From positions 1 through 32,346 of the forward strand of contig CALOBA010000024.1 in NCBI GenBank assembly GCA_942491465.1: a stretch of DNA of 32,346 bases, in the 5' to 3' direction. The position numbers and the translations under genes are program-made. The stretch is from CALOBA01 sp942491465. GTDB taxonomy: Bacteria > Pseudomonadota > Gammaproteobacteria > Chromatiales > Chromatiaceae. This document shows, piece by piece, positions 7,721 through 16,654 of the stretch (the first letter of the stretch is position 1; every line of letters begins with the position of its first letter). Below the pieces are notes generated by a model. It was given only the letters and a program-made list of their open reading frames with translations. It searched no databases and was not told where the DNA came from.

Positions 7721-9625
7721 GTGCTGCCTCACATAAGTCAAGGTTCAGAAACAAGTGGTGCAGACGCAACCAAGAAACGGCGAATCAAAAGGTTCAGCGA
7801 GCGGGCGTCTGCGCCACTTGTTTTTGAATCGATCCTAAGCGTCCGCCCATTGCAGACACCACCCTGGCTTTGGGGCCTGATCGTCCTGCTGCTGGCGACG
7901 GCGGCGGGCTCGGTGGTGGCGGCGGAGGTCGCGGAGACCAGCGCCGACATCGACTGGCTGAACATGGCCATGGGCCTGTTCGGCGGCCTCGCCCTGTTCC
8001 TGTTCGGCATGGATCAGATGGCCGATGCCCTGAAGGCCGTGGCCGGCGAGCGCATGAAGGACATCCTGGCGCGGCTCACCACCAACCGCGTCATGGGGGC
8101 GCTGACCGGGGCCTTCGTCACCGCCATCATCAACTCCTCTTCGGTGACCACCGTGCTGGTGGTGGGCTTCATCAGCGCCGGGCTGATGTCGCTGGCCCAG
8201 TCCGTCGGCGTCATCATGGGCGCCAACATCGGCTCCACGGTCACCGCCCAGCTCATTGCCTTCAAGGTCACCAAGTTCGCCCTGCTGATGATCGGCGTCG
8301 GCTTCGTCATGCAGTTTGCCGGCAAGCGCGAGCACATCCGCCACTACGGCGGCATGATCATGGGCCTTGGGCTGGTGTTCTTCGGCATGAGCGTGATGAG
8401 CGACGCCATGTCGCCATTGCGCACCTACGAGCCCTTCCTCGACGTGATGGCGCACATGGAGAACCCGCTCATCGGCATCCTGGTGGCGGCCCTGTTCACG
8501 GCCCTGATCCAGTCGTCGGCGGCCACCACCGGCATCGTCATCGTCATGGCCAGCCAAGGGTTCGTGAACCTGCCCACCGGCATCGCGCTGGCCTTCGGTG
8601 CCAATATCGGCACCTGCGCCACGGCGCTGCTGGCGGCCATCGGCAAGCCGCGGGAGGCGGTGCGGGCGGCGGTCGTGCACATCTTGTTTAATATCGCCGG
8701 CGTGCTGGTCTGGATCGGACTCATCGGCCAGCTCGCCGAATTCGTCGAGTTCATCTCGCCGCAGTACCCGGAGCTGTCGGGCAGCGCGCGCCTTGGCGCG
8801 GAGGTGCCGCGGCAGATCGCCAACGCCCATACCCTGTTCAACGTCGCCAACACCCTGCTGTTCATCGGCCTGACCGGCCAGTTCGCCCGGCTGGCCGAAT
8901 GGCTGGTGCCGGACCGACCGTTGAGCGAGGAGGCCCTGGTGGTGCGGGCCAAGTACCTGGACGACGAACTGCTGGCCACGCCGTCCCTGGCGCTGGATCG
9001 GGTGCGCCTGGAGACCCTGCACATGGGCGAGCGGGTACAGGCGATGATGGCGCGGATCATGCCGGCCATCCTCAGCGGCAGCAAGGAGAGCCTGCGCGAC
9101 GTCGAGCGCATGGACGACGACGTCGACATGCTCCACGCCCAGATCATCGCCTACCTGAGCAAGATCAGCCGCCTGAGCCTCACCGAGCACCAGACCGCCG
9201 AGCTGATCCGGCTGATGGAGGCGGTCAACGACCTGGAGAACATCGGCGATGTGATCGAGACCAACCTGGTCGTCCTCGGCCACGAGCGCATCGACCAGGG
9301 CGTCTCCATCAGTCAGCCCACCCGCGAGGTGCTGACCAACTTCCACATCACCGTCAATCGGGCCGTGGAATGCGCGGTGCAGGCGGTCGCCCAGAAGAAC
9401 GAGCTGGCCGCGCGCACCGTCACCACCATGAAGCAGGAGATCAGCCGCATCGCCGACTCCGCCGCCATCCACCAGGCCCAGCGCCTGGTGGCCGAGGAGC
9501 CGAACCGCATCCCCGCCTACACCATCGAGGTGGACATCATCGAGAAGCTCAAGCGCATCTACTACTTCGCCAAGCGCATGGCGAAGACGGTGGACGTGTC
9601 CAATGCGTTGGAAGACGCGGCCTGA
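7721..9625 (+). CDS. Na+/phosphate cotransporter (NptA/YjbB type) with PhoU-like C-terminus
   Basis: A 634-residue inner-membrane protein. The start is GTG 7721: AGGAG lies at 7708-7712 with an 8-base spacing, and no later candidate has a ribosome site. The Na_Pi_cotrans repeats carry the paired motifs NSSSVTT (138-144) and QSSAATT (264-270), each followed by a glycine-rich helix (MGANIGST, FGANIGTC). Residues about 420-625 form a PhoU-like helical domain (ERMDDDVDMLHAQI, VNDLENIGDVIETN). Residues 6-39 have no counterpart in the usual family N-terminus: they are encoded by a 102-base stretch holding a long inverted repeat and bounded by TAAG. Removing it would restore a short leader running into the first helix. 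It is co-transcribed with uspA, and a strong terminator follows at 9800. Confidence 0.92.
   Translation: MLPHISQGSETSGADATKKRRIKRFSERASAPLVFESILSVRPLQTPPWLWGLIVLLLATAAGSVVAAEVAETSADIDWLNMAMGLFGGLALFLFGMDQMADALKAVAGERMKDILARLTTNRVMGALTGAFVTAIINSSSVTTVLVVGFISAGLMSLAQSVGVIMGANIGSTVTAQLIAFKVTKFALLMIGVGFVMQFAGKREHIRHYGGMIMGLGLVFFGMSVMSDAMSPLRTYEPFLDVMAHMENPLIGILVAALFTALIQSSAATTGIVIVMASQGFVNLPTGIALAFGANIGTCATALLAAIGKPREAVRAAVVHILFNIAGVLVWIGLIGQLAEFVEFISPQYPELSGSARLGAEVPRQIANAHTLFNVANTLLFIGLTGQFARLAEWLVPDRPLSEEALVVRAKYLDDELLATPSLALDRVRLETLHMGERVQAMMARIMPAILSGSKESLRDVERMDDDVDMLHAQIIAYLSKISRLSLTEHQTAELIRLMEAVNDLENIGDVIETNLVVLGHERIDQGVSISQPTREVLTNFHITVNRAVECAVQAVAQKNELAARTVTTMKQEISRIADSAAIHQAQRLVAEEPNRIPAYTIEVDIIEKLKRIYYFAKRMAKTVDVSNALEDAA
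7744..7828. mobile_element. Miniature inverted-repeat element inserted in frame in the cotransporter gene
   Basis: Two 24-base arms, 7744-7767 and 7805-7828, are inverted repeats matching at 22 of 24 positions (cores ACAAGTGG and CCACTTGT), separated by 37 bases. TAAG occurs outside both arms, at 7734-7737 and 7836-7839, exactly 102 bases apart, which would fit a target duplication. The element lies entirely inside the reading frame just after the start codon and contains no in-frame stop. No transposase is present, so it would be mobilised in trans or be a relic. Confidence 0.65.
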
Positions 9626-9757
9626 GTGCTCGGCCTGCCAGCGGCGCTGGCGGACGGCAGTTGCAGGCTGGATGCGCTCCGGCTGATCACCGCGGAGCGG
9701 CGGCCGGGGGCCGGCGGCGACCAGTGCCTTTCCGATGACCCACTTGATGACTGATCG
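9626..9757 (+). other. Possible small ORF, 43 residues, doubtful
   Basis: GTG directly follows the cotransporter stop and opens 43 codons ending in TGA at 9755-9757. Translation gives a Leu/Ala-rich then acidic peptide ending in SDDPLDD. It has no ribosome site of its own, no recognisable family and no membrane segment. It could be a remnant of a longer gene or chance in GC-rich DNA. It is recorded so that the stretch between the cotransporter and its terminator is accounted for. Confidence 0.15.
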
Positions 9758-9799
9758 GCCCTGACCGACAGCCCGCGCACGGACCCCCGACCAGACATC

Positions 9800-9838
9800 G
9801 CGCCGACCCGCCTGGACAGCGGGCCGGCGCTTTTTTTT
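9800..9838 (+). terminator. Rho-independent terminator of the uspA-nptA operon
   Basis: A 12-base stem (GCGCCGACCCGC pairing with GCGGGCCGGCGC, one mismatch) with a 7-base loop is followed by eight T residues at 9831-9838. It is the strongest intrinsic terminator in the window and lies 175 bases after the cotransporter stop. Confidence 0.9.
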
Positions 9839-9856
9839 GGGTCTTATTCATGCACG

Positions 9857-9988
9857 GGGAGCGCCGGCATCCTGCCGGCCCGCCGCCGGCAGGCGGCCGG
9901 CGAGCTGGGGGCCCGGCGTTGGTGCCGGGGGTCGGCTTGAACGCAGCGCGGCGCTGCGCGCCGTCGCCGGCAGGATGCCGGCGCTCCC
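9857..9988. repeat. REPIN-like palindromic element with perfect 23-base ends
   Basis: The ends 9857-9879 and 9966-9988 are perfect inverted repeats of 23 bases that begin GGGAGCG and continue into a small hairpin (CCGGCATCCTGCCGG). The interior is itself GC-rich and palindromic (for example CGCCGCCGGCAGGCGGCCGG). The GGGAGCG foot plus hairpin is the layout of REP doublets recognised by RAYT transposases. Confidence 0.7.
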
Positions 9989-10038
9989 AGGCGGATGCGG
10001 CGCTCCCCAAGCGGATGCGGTGCTCCCGGGCGGATGGG
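9989..10038. repeat. Short tandem repeats of GCGGATGCGG-GCTCCC
   Basis: Three adjacent units of about 18 bases (GCGGATGCGGCGCTCCCC, GCGGATGCGGTGCTCCCG and a partial GCGGATGGGG) follow directly on the right end of the palindromic element and reuse its GCTCCC end. They look like local slippage copies of that end. Confidence 0.5.
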
Positions 10039-10095
10039 GCTTGCTCGGGCATGGGCGGCACCGCAGGTGCCCGCGGCGGCGGCGCAGCCGCTACT

Positions 10096-10166
10096 GGGAC
10101 CGCCGGCATCTTGCCGGCGTGCCGCCGGCAGGCGGCCGGCGACGTGGGTGCCCGGCGCTGGGGTTG
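10096..10166. repeat. Partial second copy of the 9857 palindromic element
   Basis: This stretch repeats the left half of the 9857 element with few changes: GGGACCGCCGGCATCTTGCC, then CGCCGGCAGGCGGCCGGCGA. The right half with the closing inverted end is absent. No gene is seen between 9839 and 10348. Confidence 0.6.
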
Positions 10167-10215
10167 GATGGGGCGATGCCCGGGCGGGGGGCTAGTGCAG
10201 CACATTAGAAATCGT

Positions 10216-10275
<60 letters not shown>

Positions 10276-10348
10276 ATTCGTCGTGCGGATGCTCGATTAC
10301 GACAACGACAACGAGCGCAACCGGTCTCGTAACTTCTGCGCTGCTGCA

Positions 10349-10491
10349 CTAGGGCCTTGCCGCGAAAATTCCGAGGCCGTCCGCAGCTGTGGGAGCGATT
10401 TTCAATCGCGACCGCCGCGACGCGGAAGTCGCGACTGCAAGTCGCTCCCACAGCTGCCGGCGGTCTTGGGACTTCCGCAGCGGTGCCCTAG
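10349..10491. mobile_element. CTAG-bounded miniature element, copy 1 (143 bp, inverted orientation)
   Basis: Bounded by CTAG at 10349-10352 and 10488-10491. Relative to the copies at 20982 and 26462 it is reversed and 12 bases shorter, missing the ATGCCCAATTGG segment. It has the same outer ends (TTGCCGCGAAAATTCC and ACTTCCGCAGCGGTGC) and the inner inverted pair beginning GTGGGAGCGA. The CTAG at 10488 provides the TAG stop of the WD40 gene. Confidence 0.8.
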
Positions 10492-13400
10492 GGCGGGGTG
10501 GGCAGCGATGCGGGGGGATGGCGGTAGGGGAGGCGGTAGAGGGCGAGGCGGCCCATGGTCAGCGGGACGCCGATCCAGCAGTCGCCGGCGGGGGTGCAGC
10601 GGAAGGCGAAGTCCCAGAGGGGGCATCGTGGCTGCACCAACTCGGTCGGCAGGCGCAGCGTGAAGAGCGGCTTGTCGGTGGTCAGGTCCCAGACGCGGAC
10701 GGTCATGTCGGCGCTGACGGTGGCGAGCTGGCGGCCGTCGGGGGCGTAGATGGCGCGGAAGACGGTCTGCTCGTGGCCCACCAGGCGCCGCGGCTCGGCG
10801 GGCTCGGGGCCGAGGTCGTGGAGGGTGACGACTTCCTCGCGGCCGACGGCGGCGAGCTGGCGGCCGTCGGGGCGGAGGGTGGCCCAGAGGAGCCGGTCCT
10901 GGGCCTTGGCGATGTCGCGGGGGGCGGGGGGTTGTTGGGTGAGGTCCCAGAGGCGGAGCTGGAGGTCGTCGAATCCCGACGCTGAGCAGGTTGGTGCCGT
11001 CTGCGTCGAACTGCACGGTGCCGATCCGGCCTTCGTGGGCCGGGAACGGCTCGCCGGCACCGGTGGCGACGTCGAACAGCCCGACCTGGCCGTCGTAGCC
11101 CGCCGTGGCCAGGGTTCGGCCGTCGGGGGAGAAGGCGACGGCGTGGACGACATCGGTGTGGCCCGTCAGCGTATGGAGCGGGGTCAGGGCGATGCCGGTG
11201 GGGTTGCGCTCGACGCGCCAGAGCTTGGCGATGTCGTCCATGCCGGCCGTCGCGAGCAGGGTGCCGTCCGGGCTGAAGGCGATGCGGTTGATCTTGCTGC
11301 CGTGGGCGTCGGCCTGCTCGGCCAGCGGCATGGGCCGGGCCTCGCGCTGGGCGGGACCCGCCGGGGCCTCGGGCCCGTCGGGCCGCGCCGATGGGGTCGG
11401 TGCCGGTTGCGGGTCGCGGGGCTGGCCGGCGGGTCGGTCGCCGGTCGACGGCTCGGCGGCTGGGGGGCCGTTCGCCGGCTGCGGCAGCGGATAGGCCCGC
11501 AGGCTGCCGTCGGCGAAGCCGACGGCGATCAGGTCGCCTGCCGGGGCGATGGCGGCGGCGGCGGGCTCCGCCGGCAGCTCCCAGAGCCACTGCCCCGGCT
11601 GGGCCAGGGACCAGCGGCGGACGGTCTGGTCGTTGGCGGCGGTGTAGACGGTGTCGCCGTCGCGGGCGACGGCCCAGAGCCCGGCGGTGTGGCCCTGATA
11701 GACCCGCAGCGTGACGCCGGTGGCCACGTCCCAGAGGCGCAGGCTGTTGTCGCGGCTCGCCGACAGCAGGCGGCGACCGGTGGCGTCGAAGGTGACGCCG
11801 AAGACGATGTTGTCGTGGCCGACGAGCAGGCGCCGCCAGCGACCGGTCTCGGCGTCCCAGAGGACGATGCGCTTGTCGTCGCTGGCGGTTGCGATCAGCT
11901 TGCCGTCTGGGCTGAAGGCGACCGCTTCGAGATCGTTGTTGTGCCAGCGCAGCGTATGCAAGGTCTCGCCCGTCTCGAGATCCCAGATGCGCGCCGTCTT
12001 GTCAAAGGACGCACTGGCAAGGCGCTTGCCGTCCGGCGAGAAGGCCAGGCCGTTCGGCGCGGCGATGGTGGCGCTATGCCCCTCCAGCGTCCGCAGCCGC
12101 TCCCCGCTCTCGGCGGACCAGAGGGTGATCGCAGCGTCCGTGCCGCCGCTGGCCAGGACCTGGCCGTCCGGGCTGATGGCGAGCGCATAGACCCGGCCCG
12201 GCGCCTCCCAGTCGGCGAGCTGGTCCCCGTCCGGCACGGACCAGCGGATGATGCGGCGGTCGTCGCCGCCGCTGTAGAGGGTCCGGCCCTCGGGGTCGAA
12301 GACGACGGAGCGCACGTCTCCGGTCGAGGATGCCGCCGCATCATGCCCCTCCAACCGCCCCACCATCTCGCCGCTCCCCGCATCGAACAGCACCAGCGTC
12401 CCCCGCTCGCCGGCGGCGGCGAGCCAGCGCCCGTCCGGGCTGACGGCGACGCCGCCGGCGAGGGCGGCACCGGCACCCCGGTAGACCTGCTCGGCGCCGC
12501 CGCCGCGGATGGCCGTATAGCCCGCGAGCAGGTTGCGGGCGTGGCGGCGGGGGGCGGGGATGTCCGGGTCCAGCTCGGCGGTGCGGCCGAGCACGCGCAA
12601 GGCCTCGGCGTAGTCTTCGCCGTCGGCGAGCAGCGCGGCGTGGGTCAGGCTGGCGTCGAACAGGCCCTCGGTGCGCTGGCGCTCGGCGCGCTCGGCGCGG
12701 ACGCGACCGGCCTCGGCGAGGCGGGTCTGGGTCTCCGCGCGCTCGGTCTGCTCTTGCGCGGTTTTCCGGGCCGAGACGGCGCGGCTGCGTTCGTGCAAGG
12801 CCCAGCCGGCCAGGGCGGTGGTGACCACCAGGCCGATGACCGAGACCAGGGCGATGAGCCGGGCGCGGCGGATCGCGCGGCGGCGGCGCTGGTCTGCGGC
12901 CCGGCGGGCGGCCTCGCGGGCGTCGCGGCTGGCGTCGAGGAAGGCCATGGCGAGGTCGAAGTCGTCGGCGTAGCGCCGGGCCCAGCGGGGGCTGGGGCGG
13001 TGTCGGTGGCGCCATTGCAGGGCGAGCTGCAGGGCCGGGTCGATCCACAGGGCCTCGGTGCCGGCGCGGTGGCGGCGGGCGGCGGCGACCAGGCGCAGGT
13101 AGTGCTCGGCCTGCTCGGCCTCGTCGCGGGTCCAGGCGGCGAGGCGGCGCCATTGGCGGATCAGGGCCTCGTGGGTGATGTCGAGGGTGCTGTCCGGGGT
13201 CAGCGCGGTGCCGGCGGGGGGCATCAGGAAGCTGCGGCCGGGGGCGCGGAAGGTCTCGACCACGGCGGCGAGCGCGCGCCAGTGGCAGCCGGCCAGGTCG
13301 GCGATGGCGCCGAGGCGCACCGGGCGGCGGGTGTCGCGCTCGGCGCTGCCGCGCTCGGTCAGCGCGCGGAACAGGGTCTCGGCGAGGCGCTGCCGGCTCG

Positions 13401-14317
13401 GGGTCGAGGCCGGTGTAGGTGGCCTCCAGGTGGGCGTCGAGGGCCTGGGGCAGGCCGCCGAGGGCCTGGAGCCCGGCAAGGGTCAGGCGGCGGTCGTCGG
13501 GGTCGCCGTCCCAGAGGCGCATCAGGGCGTGCTGGAGCAGGGGCAGCTGGTCGCTCTGGCCTTGGGCCTCCTCGAGCAGCCGGCGCACCAGGTCGGGCGC
13601 GACCCGGCCGGCGAACTGGGGCAGCTCCGCCGGGAGCTGGATGGCGTCGGCCATCTGCTCCGGGGTCAGGGACGGGGTCAGGAACAGGCCGCGGTTGATG
13701 GCCTCGGGCAGGTCCGGGAACAGGGCGCAGTCGCCGAGGAATTCCGAGCGCAGGGTGATGACGCAGTAGACGCTCGGGTGGGTGGCGGCGGCCAGCAGCA
13801 GGGCGACGAAGGCGGCGGCCTCGGGGCGGTTGTCGCGGTGGTAGCGGAACAGCTCTTCGAACTGGTCGATGAGCAGCAGCAGGCGCCGGCCTTGGGGCAG
13901 CGGCCGCAGGCCGAGGCGCCAGTTCAGCGCCAGGTTGCCGCGGCGCAGGTCTTGCTCCAGGGCGGCGATGGCCGCGGTCGGGTCGGTGTCGGCCGCGGCC
14001 GACGCCGCCGCGAGGACGCCGGCATCTTGGACGAGGGCGGCGGCGAGGCGTCGGTAGGGGGCCTCGCCGGGGCGCAGCTCGGCGATGGACCAGCGCGGGC
14101 CGGCGCCGGCGAGCAGGCCGGCGTCGAGGGCCGGCAGCAGGCCGGCGCGCACCAGCGACGACTTGCCGGAGCCGGAGGTGCCGAGCACGGCCAGGAAGTG
14201 GGCCTCGTCGAGCTTGTCGAGGAGCTGCTCGACCTGCTCGTCGCGGCCGAAGAAGAGCTGGGCCTCGTCGCGCGCGAACGGGCGCAGGCCGGGATAGGGG
14301 CCGCGGTGCGGGATCAT
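10488..14317 (-). pseudogene. nSTAND NTPase with WD40 repeats, two +1 frameshifts
   Basis: Start ATG 14317 overlaps the TIR gene stop by ATGA. With two single-base corrections it encodes 1275 residues. Residues 8-24 read YPGLRPFARDEAQLFFG, the usual lead-in of nSTAND1 NTPases; Walker A is GTSGSGKSS (46-54) and Walker B LLLLIDQFEELF (146-157). A winged-helix-like region follows (LDITHEALIRQWRRLAAW), then a membrane helix (LIALVSVIGLVVTTALAGWA), a short coiled coil and about 13 WD40 repeats (many with LATAG or LASAS and LWD) broken by a Pro-rich linker near 11320-11460. Frame changes are needed near 13396 and near 10975 (GTCGGGATT), each as if one base were inserted. The whole length becomes an exact multiple of three after both corrections, which favours recent indels or assembly errors. 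STAND proteins with WD40 sensors are ATP-driven switches that bind a trigger and activate an effector, here presumably the TIR protein. Confidence 0.85.
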
Positions 14318-15411
14318 CGCGGCAGCCCGGCGACGAAGCGGCGGGCGCAGTCGTCGGCACAGGGCTCGTCGACGCAGTGGACCTGCATGCCGGGGGGCTG
14401 CACGCCCAGGTCCAGGGCCTGGTCGCCGGCGTGGCAGATGTCGAGGCTGGGCGCCGGGCGGCCCTTGGGCGGGCGCAGGCTGAGCTTGACGTATTCGCCG
14501 AGCTGGCTGTCCACCTGGTGCGGCGGGCCGTCGCGGTAGACGATGAGCACGGCGCTGGCCAGGCGCAGCTTCTCGCGCAGGTCGCGGCTCAGCTGCGAAC
14601 TCTTGAGCCGGGCGCGGTCGGGCAGGACCGCGCGGGGGATCAGGGTGCCGAGGCCGTGGTGGTCGTGCAGGTGGCGGGCCACGGTGCAGATCAGCTCGGC
14701 GTCGTCGTCGCCGCCGTGGACCAGGACCATCGGGCTGGCGTTGTTCGGCGGGGGCTGCCGGGGCTCGGGGCTGGCGGGCTGGGCCGGCGGCGGCGCGGCC
14801 CGAGCGCGCTGCTGTGGACTGGGGCTGCCGGTCGCCGGCGGCGAGGCCGGGATCAGCACGGGCCCGGCGGCCCGCTCCGGCAGCAGCTCGCGCAGCCGTT
14901 GGGCCATGTCCCGGGCCATGTCCTGCATTTGGTAGCCGTAGTCGCGGTCGGTGGGGTCGATGTCCGGGAACCAGCGGGTGCGGGGGCGCTGGGCGGCATC
15001 GCGGTACCAGAAGCGGTATTTCACCAGGTGGTCGAGGGGCGGCGGCAGGTCGTCGGTCGGGGCCATGTGCACCGGGAAGATGCGCCCGGCCTCGGCGCCG
15101 TGCTGGTCGAGGAAGACCTTGAGCTCTTCGCGGCACCAGCCGGAGGCGAGCCAGCCCGGCGACAGGATGGGCACCAGCAGCGTCGAGGCCGCCAGGGTCT
15201 CGCGCAGGGCGTCGCTGAGGCTGTCGGCGCCGCGCATCTGCTCGTAGTCGAGCCAGACCCGGCTGGCCAGGTCGCGCCGGCCGAGCTCGCGGGCCAGGTG
15301 CTTGCGCAGCCGGTCGACGAAGGTGCTGACCCAGCCGTCCTGGCCGTCGGTGAAGGGCTCGTTGTCCACGCGGGCATAGCTGATGAAGGCGCTGTAGGTG
15401 TCGGCGGGCAT
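14314..15411 (-). CDS. TIR-domain effector with second TIR-like C-terminal domain
   Basis: A 365-residue protein from ATG 15411 (AAGGA six bases upstream). Residues 5-175 are a TIR domain: opening strand SAFISYAR, then VWLDYEQM, LVPILSPGWLASGWCREEL and FPVHMAP. E96 in WCREEL is in the place of the catalytic glutamate of NAD-cleaving TIR domains. A Pro/Ala-rich linker (about 185-225) leads to a second domain (226-365) with MVLVHGGDDD, SAVLIVYRDGP and QLGEYVKL, which resembles the degenerate TIR-like domain often attached in STAND-linked proteins. The stop overlaps the nSTAND-WD40 start by four bases, so the proteins are made together. The likely role is a suicide or anti-phage effector depleting NAD+ when its STAND partner fires. 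This is inference from families and layout. Confidence 0.87.
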   Translation of the reverse strand: MPADTYSAFISYARVDNEPFTDGQDGWVSTFVDRLRKHLARELGRRDLASRVWLDYEQMRGADSLSDALRETLAASTLLVPILSPGWLASGWCREELKVFLDQHGAEAGRIFPVHMAPTDDLPPPLDHLVKYRFWYRDAAQRPRTRWFPDIDPTDRDYGYQMQDMARDMAQRLRELLPERAAGPVLIPASPPATGSPSPQQRARAAPPPAQPASPEPRQPPPNNASPMVLVHGGDDDAELICTVARHLHDHHGLGTLIPRAVLPDRARLKSSQLSRDLREKLRLASAVLIVYRDGPPHQVDSQLGEYVKLSLRPPKGRPAPSLDICHAGDQALDLGVQPPGMQVHCVDEPCADDCARRFVAGLPR

Positions 15412-15780
15412 CGGGGGTCCTTGACGGCGGTGGGTGCGGCCTCGGCTGCACGGAGGATGCTGATTGTACGACGTCGGCGCCGTCGAGCGGTCCATTGACG
15501 GTCCCTCGGAGGGCTGTGCCAGGCTGTCGAGGCAAGTCGCTCCGACAGCGCCAGGCGTCGATCCAAAGGGCGCGGAACCTCCGCAGTGGTGTACTCCGCT
15601 CGTGCACGGCTGCGGAGGTGGCTGGGCCGTTCCCAACTTCAACTCGCCTGCTGATCCGTGTCGGCCTGGAGGCCGACCCTCCCGGGTAGACCCCAGCCTC
15701 CTGCGATCTTGGTTTATCCTGGGATCACCCGTTTTCAACGTCAACACGCCGAGGCCCGCCCGCGGCCGCGAGGAAGCCCC
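15412..15780. other. Divergent intergenic region between TIR gene and SDR gene
   Basis: No gene is seen in these 369 bases. They must hold the promoter of the TIR/STAND pair and that of the SDR gene. They also contain a decayed half copy of the CTAG element (15532-15597) and a perfect 8-base-stem palindrome, GTCGGCCT-GG-AGGCCGAC, at 15660-15677. Confidence 0.6.
15532..15597. mobile_element. Decayed half copy of the CTAG-bounded miniature element
   Basis: GCAAGTCGCTCC-ACAGCGCCA at the start matches the inner end of the 20982/26462 copies (reverse strand) at 21 of 22 positions. The far end, CTCCGCAGTGGTGTACTCC, resembles their outer end CTTCCGCAGCGGTGCACTAG. The length (66 bases) equals the corresponding half element (67). 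The middle has diverged and the terminal CTAG is lost. Confidence 0.5.
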
Positions 15781-16527
15781 ATGATCGACCTGAAAGACCG
15801 ACGAATCCTCATCACCGGTGGGACCAGCGGCATCGGCCTGGCGACGGCCAGGCTGCTGCACCAGGCCGGCGCCCGTCTCGCCCTCACCGGCACCAATGAG
15901 GCCCGCCTGCAAGGGGTGCGCGATGAACTCGACGGTGTGCTGGCCATCGCCAGCGACGCCGCGGACCCCGAGGCGGTCAGCGCGTTGGCCGTGGGGCTGC
16001 GCGACGCCTTCGGCCAGCTCGATGGCGCCTTCCTCAACGCCGGGATCGGCCAATTTCAGCCCCTGGGCATGATCACGGCAGAGGCCGTCGATGCCCAATT
16101 CGCCGTCAATGTGCGCGGCCCCATGCTGCAGGCCCAGGCATTGGCGCCGGTGCTGCGCGACGGCGGCGCGCTGTTGCTGAACACCTCGGTCGCCCGCAAC
16201 ATCGGCATACCCGGCGCTGGCGCCTACGCGTCCACCAAAGGCGCCGTGCGCACCCTGACCCGCGTGCTGGCGCGGGAGTTGGCCGGGCGCGGCATCCGCG
16301 TCAATGCGGTGAGCCCGGGGCCCGTGGACACCGACTTCTTCGGCCGCTCCGGGATGCCCGCGCCGATGATGGCGCAGATCCGCGAGTCGGTGCTGTCCCA
16401 GGTGCCGTTGGGCCGCTTCGGCCGGCCCGAGGAGGTCGCCAATGTGGCCGCGTTCCTGCTCTCGGACCTGGCCTCCTTCGTGACCGGCTCCGAGTATGTG
16501 GTCGATGGCGGGATGACGGAGCTCTAG
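15781..16527 (+). CDS. SDR family oxidoreductase (classical)
   Basis: A 248-residue NAD(P)-dependent short-chain dehydrogenase/reductase. The start ATG 15781 is preceded by AGGAAG. The Rossmann dinucleotide motif TGGTSGIG is at residues 12-19, LNAGIG near 81, the catalytic serine in NTSVARN, and the catalytic pair in YASTKG (Tyr then Lys four later). The C-terminus VDGGMTEL is typical of classical SDRs. The family acts on many alcohol, keto or acyl substrates, and the sequence does not reveal which. It stands alone: the divergent TIR pair lies upstream and the ABC transporter starts 127 bases downstream. Confidence 0.93.
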   Translation: MIDLKDRRILITGGTSGIGLATARLLHQAGARLALTGTNEARLQGVRDELDGVLAIASDAADPEAVSALAVGLRDAFGQLDGAFLNAGIGQFQPLGMITAEAVDAQFAVNVRGPMLQAQALAPVLRDGGALLLNTSVARNIGIPGAGAYASTKGAVRTLTRVLARELAGRGIRVNAVSPGPVDTDFFGRSGMPAPMMAQIRESVLSQVPLGRFGRPEEVANVAAFLLSDLASFVTGSEYVVDGGMTEL

Positions 16528-16654
16528 GCGTTCCACCCGCTCCCGCCGACCGCTCCCGGCGTCGACCCGACCCGCTCCGGTTGCAAAGCGGTTGGCGGAC
16601 CGTTAGCTTAGCGGCGCCACGACCACCCCACCGATCCGCGATCCCGAGGAGCCG

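Noticed and set aside
7835..9472. Minus-strand 545-codon frame opposite the cotransporter
   Set aside because: His/Asp/Gly-rich antisense shadow; the plus-strand protein has clear family motifs.
10750..13698. Plus-strand open frame of 982 codons opposite the WD40 gene
   Set aside because: Antisense shadow of WD40 repeats: Gly/Val/Ala-rich, no motif and no ribosome site.
12341..14316. Read-through frame joining the STAND start to minus-strand codons beyond 13396
   Set aside because: After the frame break the residues are Pro/Arg-rich noise, while the other frame continues the STAND and WD40 homology.
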